This document shows positions 29,545 through 40,608 of a DNA stretch of 64,000 nt, piece after piece. Numbering within the stretch: position 1 is the first letter of the stretch; the number at the start of each line of letters is the position of its first letter. The position numbers were made by a program, and so were the translations under genes. The notes beneath the pieces were generated by a model. It was not told where the DNA came from. It worked only from the letters and a program-made list of their open reading frames with translations, and made no database searches. Source of the stretch: Primula veris (Eukaryota; Streptophyta; Magnoliopsida; Ericales; Primulaceae); the NCBI GenBank assembly GCA_963682055.1, contig OY821745.1:4347501-4411500 (forward strand), given 5' to 3'.

Positions 29545-31508
29545 ACGGGTTTTGATGGATTTCTTTTTAAGGATTAACATCTAAATATTGATTCAGCCTT
29601 GTTATTAGTTACAAAAAATATGATACTTTTATGAATTTTGGTGTCTACTGGGATTTAATACAATTTTTAGATTTTGTCTGGATTTGAAGACGGGACCAGT
29701 TGTTGGAGATTATGCCAAGATTGAAGAGGACAGATGATTTTTAATTGAGAAAATCAGTATTTAGAGAGTAACTAGTACTGGTTTTACGCTTGATTTTGGA
29801 ATCTTGGGGTTTTTGATGGTTCGACTTTGCAGTTTATAAATATATACTATTTTGATTTGGTTGTAGTTAACAGTTCTTTTATTGATATTTGGATATGGCC
29901 GGATTATGTAGCAGTAATAGCTTCAAACTTTGTTCGGGAGAAGTTTAGTTAAGTAAAAAGAGACCTGTATTAATAATTTGGATTTTAAATTTTGAGTTTG
30001 AGAATTTTTAGTGTTTATTTGATGGTTTGGTTTTGCTGTTCAACAATTCATTAGTTATAGATTGTTGTTATTGGTATTTTATAAAGAGCAGAACTTGAAT
30101 ACGACAACTGGCTGGATCTGAAATTAGGGTTTCAGGATTTGTCGTCGTGTTTATTTGTCAACTTGACACAAATCTTGAACTAGTTTTGTAATTATTTATG
30201 GAAAATTAATTCTTTTATTAATACCAAATTTTCTTAAAGAGTTTGCACTTTGTAGCACAGATCCTCAAAACAAAATTTTGCAGAGGAACAATTTCTCTCT
30301 TGATATGTCTTCTCTCTTATGTTCTGTTGGATAGCCCATAAGTGAGATCAATGCTTTGTTCACTTGAAGTACAGTTAAACGCAACGAAAAATTCGTCCTG
30401 GAAAATGCGATCTGGATGAAACCAACGCTGTACGATTTTCTCTACTAAAATAGTGCATGTGCTTATGTTCTTTTACTATGTTGTTTTGGTAGAACTGGTT
30501 TGTATTTACTTAACTTCCACTCATGATTTAATTTCTTCCCCTCTTAGTTCTTCTCCAAGGGCTACACTTTCAATTAGCTAGCTGGGTAACTCACCACGAG
30601 AAATAGTCACTGATTCAATTTATGACCACAAATATCGCGAAATACCTTATCAATTTCAATCAACAAACTTGTAATCAATTTTCCACAAGCTTTGCTTCAG
30701 AAAAATTCTAAAATCTCCTTGTGGTGAGTTCCTAAGGATGGAAGGCGAAAAGGATCATAGGAATAAAAGTGAGATTAGCAGCTCTACTTTCGACTTGTTT
30801 GGAAGGAAATCAGATTCAGCAATACTATGAGAAGTTGTGGTCTAGAGACGTTGATACCATTATCTCATGGGTTATTTACTAAGCGCCTCTCTTTGATGGC
30901 CTTTTAAGTCGTAACTGTGCCATAATTTTTGTTCTCTTGATGATTTTAAAACTAGATTGTAATTGTATTCGCGACCGTGAATTGTCCAGTTTCAAGGACT
31001 TGCTTTTAGTGTTATGCAAAGGCTCTGAACGGTGTCAAACAAGCATCTTCTCTTCCAATTTCTTTTATTTCTTCTGCCCATTTTCTAACTTTGTAAAAGT
31101 TTTTTTTTTCCTTTGAAACATGAAATATACAAAAGAAATGACAGCGGTTGTTTCCTTATAATAGTTTCATAGTGCCATAGCGATAGACTGGTTTTTTCAC
31201 CCTGCATTTATCATGTAAGATGCCTTGTAAAGTCTTACACACAATCATAAGTTTATGCTGTTGTTACTTATTCTGTTAAGAGCAATATGAACCCTTAAGG
31301 CAGACACTATATAAACAGAAGAAAAGGAAAGTGCTTCGCCTATTTTTGTCGTTGTATATCATCGTATCTAATCAAAACAAAATAAAATTGTAAGTTGTAT
31401 TTTCCCTCCGCTCTGATGTATATAAATTTGTCTTACTGAATCTTTCATAAACCCATTTCAAATTGACTCTATAATATACAAAAACTACACTTTGACAATG
31501 AGTAATTT
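29545..31508. other. Intergenic region with a relic of a second zinc-finger gene tail
   Basis: Between the zinc-finger gene and the convergent membrane-protein gene. At 30091-30132 the plus strand reads AELEYDNWLDLKLGF, close to the GVDWLDLKLGF end of the zinc-finger protein, followed by similar AT-rich DNA. This suggests a decayed tandem copy. No finger motif was found next to it. Nothing else supported. Confidence 0.45.
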
Positions 31509-33817
31509 TCATCTAGGACATTGATACGACTGAGGGTACCATCTTGTGTATAAGTTGTGCTTCAATTTTGTCACCAGCACAAATATACCAAAGCATGGTA
31601 TATGCATTATAGCCACTGTTGCATACCTGCGAATCGCGTTACAGCACACGATTACAACTCAAAAACAGGTAGTTATAAACAGCTCCTACGTCTAATGAAA
31701 TTTTGGCAGTACTTGCAACCATTATGCTGATAAATTTATGTGTACAGTATAGGAAAAGGCTAAAGATTAGCTTAAGCAAATATAGGAGATAATAATCTGA
31801 AAGGGTTCGTTTTTCTTGGCAACTCACCATAATGGAGCAAATGAAGACGACAAATCAAGAAATGGGTATGGCCACCTGTTGTAAATAAGTAACAATTACT
31901 AATAAGAAATATAGTAATAAATAAACATATGAAGGAATTCTGATTTAATGTTTGCAAGGGATATAAACATCAAATAGGCATAAAGAAAGATTACCAGAGA
32001 GAAACACAGGCATGGAGAATCCATTGGAAAATGACATAGGCTGATGTCCACATGCAAAAATATCCAATGCGGAACCAGGGAAATCGCTGAGGGAAAAACA
32101 ATATTTACTCAGTGTTTGATAACTTTTCGAAACTTAAAATTAAGTCTTTAGTAAACAGTAAGAATAAGATTTGCAACATACCAAGGAATTCAAAGCAGTG
32201 TCCACGAGTAAAAACACAGCGTTGATAGTATGCATACTTATGATCAACTGTCAAGTCAATAATTAAAAGTCTTTCAATGTAGAAATCGAACCGAAATAGA
32301 AAGTGCAGTAGAAAAAATATTCTCAACATAGTGAAAAATGTGTTTTTTTTTTTATTACTTACTAAGTTTAGATCATAATCTCTGATTTCCAGAAACGGTA
32401 CAATGACAAACCAGAAGACGCAGTCTGTTAGCATCACTGCACCTGCATTCATCTTTTTCACAACAATCAAAAAGGTAAATTAACATATAATGTTACTAAT
32501 ACTAATAATATCTCTATCAAAAGAAATATACTCGATAAAGAATTTTTCCAAGGTTAATCGAGTACAAGTGTTACCTGGAAAAGAATCTGCAAAATATAAC
32601 TCCAAAATCCTGCAATCTTCCGGTCCTGATTTTCCCGGCTAGTTCCTAAGTGTTTTAAGTCATTTGTAACAGTTGAATTTCGTCCTTGCTCAGCATCAGT
32701 ATTGTGCATTTCTGTTCTGTAAGTTTGCCCTTTATTGTGATATTGGTAGCAACCAGACAGTGAAAGCAATGATCCAAGCTACAAGTGAAGTCATACAATA
32801 AATTGAAATTAGCAACAAAATAAAATGTGGAAGAATAAAAAGTTTAAAATTGCAAAAGGATTGATGTCATACCCCAAAATAGATGGTTACCAATGTGAAA
32901 GTCCATCTGCCAACATTACAATGAAAAAAAGTTGAAAAATAGATTATCAGTGAATATGCACCTAAAAGATCAAAGTTCTACTAGCATTACAAAAAAATGA
33001 TGGGTTGATGTCACTATCTTCATTCTAAAGCTTAGATTCTTTAGAAATAGCAACAGTCTATATTATGTTTTCAGTATGCATTATTGTCTCCGAATATAAA
33101 ATGGATGGAAATAATGAATTTCCGGTTAAAACACGGCCCTTACCGAAAAGAGGATAACACATAATTTGGCAGTTTGACATTTCTGATAGTAGGACTAGTC
33201 CTCATTGAAGTTTGTCAGCTCACAGTATTAAAATCTGTGTAAGCTGCTTGATTTGATAAACGAGCTCGCTTGTTTGCATTCTTGCTAAAAAAAGAAAAAG
33301 CTAAAAGCTACTCCTATAAGCCAAATGAACCAGATATTTTCCTCAAGACTTTAATAACCCCAGCTTAATGCCTAAAACTTGCATCCAAACAAGACCATTG
33401 GCAAAAAAAGAAGTAAAGAGAAAAAATCAATACAATGAGATGGACTACTTACTGGGTATAGAAGTACATAATCTGGCCACCATCAACAGCAATATTAATA
33501 ATAAGAAGCACCAAGAGAATGATAAAAGCAACAACTCGAAATCCCAACAACCAAAAAGGGTGTACTTCTTCTAAACAGGGCTTCCAAACTTCATCGGCAT
33601 ATAAAATCCCTTGTGGCTCTTTCTCAGTTTCACTGTCTGTGTTTTCTTGTTTTTGTTTTTCGTATTTCGAAACCAAAATCGAAGCAAAAACTAGAGTTGT
33701 CAAAACCCAAAGAGAACAAAGCAACATTCTCCAGTTTAGCCAATAACTCGACGTGGTTGTATCAGTTGTCATTACTGGTTGCCAAGATTTACTTGATGAT
33801 CCTGTTAAGAAACTCAT
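31509..33817 (-). CDS. Plant membrane protein, rolling-stone-like family (338 aa)
   Basis: Eight exons on the minus strand: 33817-33453, 32906-32873, 32778-32575, 32452-32363, 32247-32182, 32086-31995, 31875-31828 and 31626-31509. All have GT-AG borders and the frame is preserved throughout (1017 nt). The protein starts MSFLTGSSSKSWQPVMTTDT and has several hydrophobic helices, for example LLCSLWVLTTLVFASILV, VVAFIILLVLLIINIAV and FTLVTIYFGLGS. Conserved parts include GGQIMYFYTQW, GFWSYILQILFQMNAGAVML, FPWFRIGYF, WPYPFLDLSSSFAPLW and a C-terminal WYPQSYQCPR. I recognise it as the plant multi-pass membrane family of unknown function related to Drosophila rolling stone. A further 5'-UTR exon may lie near 34590-34740, where a TGTGTAAGTAT donor occurs on the minus strand. 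Confidence 0.9.
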
Positions 33818-33956
33818 TTTCTTTAACTGCTACTGTATTTTCCGTCGCGTTTCTCTCTCGATATAATGGGATTTGAAAGAATAAAAGAGTCTGAGGCCAC
33901 AAACTTTTGCAAAACTACTCAGAAGAAGAAAACCAACTGATTTTACAGTACTAAAC

Positions 33957-34259
33957 TTGGATACTGAATTAGTAATGAATGAACAATTTTTTCACAAAAT
34001 AAAACATTTAAAGATTCAAAATACGGATTTTTGGGTAGCTTTTGGACCTACAAAAGATTATGAACCTCAAGAATTAAGAGAGGAAGATGGCTGTTTTCAG
34101 ACTTATGAGCTTCAAAACGGACCACTTGCAACAAAATTCTACGAAATGAAAGAATTAATGAATGGAATTTTTAGTGCAGTGCTTGAAATCGGAACAAAAT
34201 TTCGATTACAATATTTTTGGTCTTATGGAAATAATAAAAGAAGGGATGTAATATTTTGA
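33957..34259 (+). CDS. Hypothetical 100-aa ORF, unrecognised
   Basis: An ATG-initiated ORF with balanced composition (NTDFWVAFGPTKDYEPQELR, YELQNGPLATKFYEMKEL), unlike the AT-driven ORFs around it. It lies 139 bp from the divergent start of the membrane-protein gene and could overlap that gene's possible 5'-UTR intron. I recognise no domain. It may be a small gene, an exon of an unrecognised gene, or a fragment of a transposon protein. Confidence 0.3.
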   Translation: MDTELVMNEQFFHKIKHLKIQNTDFWVAFGPTKDYEPQELREEDGCFQTYELQNGPLATKFYEMKELMNGIFSAVLEIGTKFRLQYFWSYGNNKRRDVIF

Positions 34260-35720
34260 ATCCCAGAGTGCATTAAAGAATGAAGAGGTCTCGTTCATGA
34301 AACAGTTCTCATATACATATATACTCATGTAAGTTTCATGAAACATGGCAAGTACACATGACATTGACCTATAAAAGAGAGAAAATAAAAAATAAATAGA
34401 GCCCCCATTAATGGATGAAACAAGAAGTATTCTAAACTTAGTTGGGTATCAGAACATTTTAAGCTATGTGCAAAGCATATAGTAGTAAACTAATATAATG
34501 CAAATGAAAATGGTATTTAAAAAGATACTAAATATATATATAGGAAGTTGTTAATTGTAAGCAAAGGAAAGGGGTATACATACAAGATACTTACACAAGG
34601 AAAAAGGTGCAAAGCAAGGCAAGGTGGTGGTGTGGAAGAAGAGGTGAACAAATGCTTTGCTTGTTGTCTTTGGTTAAGAGAATACCAATAAAATACAGCA
34701 CATAGATAGAAAGTGGCTTTGAGCATAAGCTTCTTTATTCTTTTTGTATTACAATTTTTTATTTTTATTTTATGATTAGGATCTTCTCTTTAAAATTCAA
34801 AGATTATCAAGAATCTCTTGTAATTAAAATGATTATTACAGTGGTCTAGGTCTACGGGAAATGATCATTCAGTATTAAATTCGAGACATTGTCATAATAT
34901 TGGGTATGATCATTCAGTATCAACGATATTGTTTCTTTTTTCTTTTTTGTGTTTATAATTATCCGTTGATGCTCAATAATACTACATTGATATTTATCGT
35001 TTCTTGAACAGAAACACAAATATGGTCGTGATAATCAAGTCCGAATTAGTTATGTTTTAAATATTTTATGCATGAGATTACGGAAGCAATAGTTCCGTTT
35101 TCCTATGAAGGGTTATACTCGGGGAATCTGTTACATCAGATGAAATATCAATATGCATAATATTGCATTTGATGTGCGTATAACTTGCAAACGGACCATC
35201 AAGCCAAAAAGCATGATGTCTTATTTATATATAAAAAAAATCAAAGTGGATAGATTCATGATATTTAAAAAATAAAATAAAAAATATCTGATATATTTTT
35301 AAAATATACTCCATTGTATAATATTACTCCACTGTTTCTCATAATACAAACATAAACACACAAAAAGTAGACAAAAATTTCTCTTTTATCTGCAAGTAAA
35401 TGTTGAAGTAATGTCACTATTTCTGCAGTGCTTGTCTTTTTTGGGATTGCAAATTTTTATTTTTCAGAGAAAGAGAAAGAAGATGGACCTATTTAATTGG
35501 TCGGCTATGTTTTTTCTTTTGAATAAAGAAAAAGAAGGCACACCACAGATGAAATTTAAAATCTTCTTTATGAAAACTTGTTCTATGTTTATGAAATGAT
35601 TCAAGAAAAAAAAGATGGAACTTGTTTTTATATACACTAACGCTATAAAGCCAGACTGGCTCAACCAGACTGAATACCAGACAGTCCTTTATGTAATTTT
35701 TAGAATTTTTTTGACACCCA
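34260..35720. other. Intergenic region, no clear gene
   Basis: AT-rich with no supported ORF. A minus-strand segment near 34590-34740 followed by GTAAGTAT may be a 5'-UTR exon of the gene at 31509-33817. Confidence 0.35.
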
Positions 35721-35726
35721 ACCAAA

Positions 35727-37000
35727 ACAAAAATAAAACCTCAAATATAATATTTATGGAACCCTAGTTGAAACTACTATAAATTTAAATATTAATTAAA
35801 AATATTTAAAATTTTAATGATTTTAATATATTTTATTTGACTATTCAACAAAATAAAACCCAAAATATAATATTTATGCAACCCTAGTTGAGACAACCAT
35901 AAATTTAAATATTAATTAAAAATATTTAAAATTTTAATAATTTTAATATATTTTATTTGACGATTCAACAAAATAAAAAATTAAATATAATATTATAGAA
36001 CCCTAGTTGAGCCTATCCTAAACTTAAATATTAATTAAAAATATTAAATATATGGCCGAATAGCATACTCTTAAATTTCGGGATGAAAATGAAATTCTAA
36101 ATTTACATTAATAACTGGTGTGTTGAGAGTCTGATTGAGTCTATCTGGCTCATTAAAATTATTATTTTATATATGTGTGTAATTATAAAGAAAGCACAAA
36201 AAGTAACGTTGTGTAATTATTAAGTACATCATTTCTTTATCTAGTCCAATAACATTGCAATTCAAAAAGTTTGTTATATTATTGTTGTTTGACAATTTTC
36301 TTTAAGGAACCAAAATAAAAAATAAAATCGTTTGGCTACTCAACGATAAATTATTCTTTATCCTTTATAAATTTGATTCAGTACTCTATGGTTTGGGTCA
36401 GAAAAAGAAGATGGGAGACTAGTGGAAATACCGACATTTTGTAGTTTTTTCTGTGATATATAGAGCCTAGAGGCAATAAATATTGTTTGGTGACTTGGTC
36501 AAATATGCCTATCCAAACCACAAAACTTATTTAAAAAATCTATCCGATAATATAGAACAATTCTAGTCAATTTTTTGAACACGTGTCAAGAAAATAATAC
36601 TACTAGTAAGAAAAAAGAGTCATGTCATTCTCAACACTAATTATTATATTAATTTTTCAAGTTATACATTTATACATATCGTTTATTTGTATTGCTATTA
36701 AAAAACTTGTGGTCAAATTTTGACATTAACATTTAAATAAAAAAATTTAGAAGATCACAGTAAAAGTCACGTCACGTAATAAAAAATCAACATATTAAAA
36801 ACTCAAATAAAAATATATTAGAACTCTAGTTGAGTCTAACCTAAATTTAAATAATAATTAAAAATAATAAAATTTGTTCAATCTAAAATTACAACCGACT
36901 AAAAACTCAAATAAAAATATAATAGAACCCTAGTTGAATATATTCTAAATTTAAATATTAATTAAAAATAAAAAAATTGTTAAATCTAATATTAATAAAA
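35727..37000. repeat. AT-rich tandem repeat family, ~115-120-bp unit, two clusters
   Basis: Three adjacent copies (about 35727-36050) share the order ATAATATTTATG, ACCCTAGTTGA, AAATTTAAATATTAATTAAAAAT and TTTTATTTGA. Two more copies occur at about 36790-37000. Every copy contains the word CCTAGTTGA or CTCTAGTTGAG. The stretch between the clusters has no gene. Confidence 0.75.
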
Positions 37001-37254
37001 ATCAAAACTTTTGATGAGTCGGATATAACATGTAATATTAGTTGATTTTTTTGGATAGTAAAACTATATAAGCAAAAGCATTTTACATATTATATTTAGA
37101 TTTTCTATCCAAATTTGTTGCTAATCGTATCCTGAAAGTAACCTTTTATAAGCATTACTAATTACTATTGAGCCTAACGTATCCTGTAAGCTATAAGCCT
37201 TACTAATTAATTTAGTAACACATAAGCTTTAGCCAGCCCACCTTTGTGGTCAAG

Positions 37255-38045
37255 ACTAAGAGTCTTAAATGAAGCGAAACGAGCCAAATATGCTTTTGTT
37301 AATGTTTATGTTCATGAATTGAAACATTTGTTCATGTTCGGTTTATGTTCATTTAAATACAAACGAACATTAGACGAACATGAACCGAACGTCTGACGAG
37401 CCGAATACAAAATTGTTCGTGAATGTGTCTTTTCATTAATTCAATACATTTCATGATTAAAAAAATATTTTTTTTTCTTTCTTTTAAGAATATATTATAA
37501 TTTATTTATTTATTATTATATTATTTATTATGATAATTAAAGTTGTCTACAGATAAATAAAACGTTAGTTATTTAATTTATTTGACATTATAACATAAAT
37601 TTTTATTAGTTTTAAGTTTATATATTCTATTAATGTATAAATTATTGTTTACATATGTATAATTAATTACTTTAACGAGTCGAAAACTTAACAATAAAAT
37701 CGGTGACTGTATTTATATTATGATGATATAAATTATTTTAATAAGTTTAAAATAATACATACATATTATTAATATTATTATAGTATAAATAAGTTATTAA
37801 CGTGTAGTGATGGTTAGTTTTTGTTATATCGTGAATAGATTTGGTTTGTTTTATTGTATCAAACTTTGTATATAGTTAGACGAACATGAACTTAGACGAA
37901 ACGAACATAGTCTTGTTCATGTTCAGTTCAATTAATAGACGAATGCTATATTTTTGTTTATCACGTTCATTTATAATGAACGAACACGAACCGAAATTTA
38001 GCCGAGCTGAACACGAACGATTCCACGAACGGTTCATCTCATTTA
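37255..38045. repeat. Dispersed repeat rich in GTTCGTG/CACGAAC words
   Basis: Both ends of this ~790-bp AT-rich segment are dense in AACGAACATGAACC and GTTCATGTTCGG words in both orientations, making the ends partly complementary (for example CGAACATTAGACGAACATGAA near 37368 and GTTCATGTTCAG near 37915). It is probably a non-autonomous transposon of undetermined class. No coding capacity. Confidence 0.45.
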
Positions 38046-39750
38046 GTTATCAGATTTAATTAGGAAAAAATTATAGAAATTATATACAGATAGTGTTTAT
38101 TTATGTTTTACATGACTGAGACACTATATTTCAAAATTGATAAATGATAGTAAAATGAATAATATTTTGGAGAAGGAGAAGTTTGGGTCTTTATGACTAC
38201 TCTTGATTTCACTATATATCTGAATTTTTACACCAAATGATACATTACATTGGCCAATTCTTATGTACTAGTTTTATTTGTATGTCCATTTTCGACAAAG
38301 CCTATGTTATCAATACAAATTGTTAGCCTAAACTTACGATCGTGAGTTAAATTCATGGGAGATTTTCATTTTAATTTAGCCAACTTATTTAGCAAAACAC
38401 AAATCCTTAAATATTTCTTTCAATTAGATAATTAATTCCAAATTCAGTACAAGTATTATCAAAAGTATTATCAAAATTATTTAGACCGTATGTCATCAAT
38501 GATAACATTAGATACATACATACATAATTGCAACTCATTGTATCATAAAAATACACAAATTATTGGTAAGAAAAAATAGTATGAAAATCTAATCACAACC
38601 CGTTTCACATAAATAAAAAAATGGTCGGAAAATTGTTTTAAAAAAGGCAATGAGAAAAACTTGTTTAAAAAAAGACTGCAGTGTGGTCTTTGCTACGCTG
38701 TAACTTGATACTTATAACTGATTTATAACTTCTTTTTATTGATAAATCATTTGTCACATATTTCAACATATAAGTGAATTGTAGCTAGATATATAAAAAC
38801 ACTCAATTGTAAAGTTGTTTTCGAGCTTCTTTTTTAATATTTTGTAACCAAAATCTAGATTTTCAAGTCTAATAATCCCACATACCAAACACCTATGAAT
38901 TTTTTGAAAAAAACTTTAAAATCTAAAAAATAAACTCTTGCCAAACAACCCACAATATTAACAAAAGGAACAGTTTTAAATCCTTTCAGAATCGTTAGTT
39001 CCACTTTCATTTCGAATCTTACTATCAATTCGAACCGGATTAGTTGTTCCCATAGTTGTTTGGATGAAAAACGGAAATGTAAAACATTAAAAGAATGAAA
39101 AGAAATTCTAAAATTTACGCATGAAATAATAGGAAGTGATAAACGATAAGCGAAAAACGGAAAACAATATTTTTGAAAGTGAAATAGAGTTTTCCGATAA
39201 GATATTGAGGGATTTGAACAATTTAGTACCCTATACCATACACAATTTTCAATTTACTACCTTCCACAACGAGAATTCCATTTTAATACATTCTACTATC
39301 AAAACCACTCAGTTTATTACACTCTCCATCCGTTTATTAACAAAAAGTGAGTGATTTTGGTAGTTGAATGTATTAAATTCAAAAAATAATTGTAAACGGT
39401 ATTAAATTTTTAAAATTTATGTGACATACGATGACATCATTTTCACGTTCACCATATATGAAGTAACTAGCGAAGATGATACTAAATTGAATAATATTAA
39501 TAGTTGAATGCATTAAATTGAAAATTGTTAATAATACAAGATACTAAACATTATTTAAATTCGAGTAGGAGATTCTAGTATCAAGACCATACGCATCTGG
39601 TAACTAAAAACATATTTTTTCTTAAAATTCGATGATTATGGTATAAAAAGCGACATGTATCAGCAAACCCTATAAATTCACTAAATTTCAGAGAACACGA
39701 AATTCAGTTCAGTTCTCTTATATAACTCATATGATAAGATTGTTATAAAA
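38046..39750. other. AT-rich intergenic DNA, no gene
   Basis: No supported coding sequence. The apparent short ORFs have AT-driven composition. I see no clear element ends. Confidence 0.4.
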
Positions 39751-39754
39751 TTGT

Positions 39755-40245
39755 ACATGCATCAGTTTTCTTATACATTAGCTTAAATTTACATGAATTC
39801 AAATATGATGTTCCCTTATAATTAAAATAATAATTTATCTTCATTACTTTTCTCTTATTTTCTCTCATTTATTTGCACTTTTCACATATAAATTAATAAA
39901 ATAAAAAAAAAAGATGTCTTGTATAGTTTTGATAGAGAAATTGATAAAAAAGTTGATAATTTGTATAAACCAAAATGTTTACTTATAAGTTGTAAAAATG
40001 TATTTTTTACTTTAAATACGAGAATAATGGTAAGTTATTTAATGTAGTTGCTCTATTAAATTAATTTGGGTTGAAAAAAATTGATAGAAATATATTAAAA
40101 TATAGTAATATTTAGTTACGATAAGAAATTTGATAGACAAGGTGAAAAATGTATAAAGTTAAACTGTTACCTTAAAAATTAAAGTGATGTTAATTAACTT
40201 AAATACGAGGAAAAGTGTAAGTAAATTGATGCAGTTGCTCTTATA
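39755..40245. mobile_element. AT-rich MITE with GCATCA terminal repeats, copy 1
   Basis: The left end contains GCATCAGTTTTCTTATAC and the right end GTAAGTAAATTGATGCAGTTG, which are mutually inverted. The body is repeated in inverted orientation at 56968-57519 (shared ATAAACCAAAACGTTTAC-like and GGGTTGAAAAAAATTGATAG segments). No coding capacity. Superfamily undetermined. Confidence 0.6.
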
Positions 40246-40608
40246 TACGAGGAATGTATATGAACTATAATGAGTTTCATATTTTTGTAATTGAAATTTT
40301 GTTATAATTATTAAATGATAATAAACAAATTAAAAAAAATAATATGGTATTATTATATGCAAATTAATAATATATCTAAAATTTTATATAAATATAAACA
40401 ATTTATTAAAATATATAAAACTTGCTAGGATGACTAAGCGGTTAAGTCGGCTGATGCTTTGTTATAATAAGTCAACCAAACAAACCCCCTTTTAACTCGT
40501 AAGTTACAACATGATAAGTTAGAAAATAAACGAAGTAAATCCAAAACAATCCCACAGGGCCTATAAATACAAAATACATATATACATAATAATCAAAATC
40601 TAATAAAC

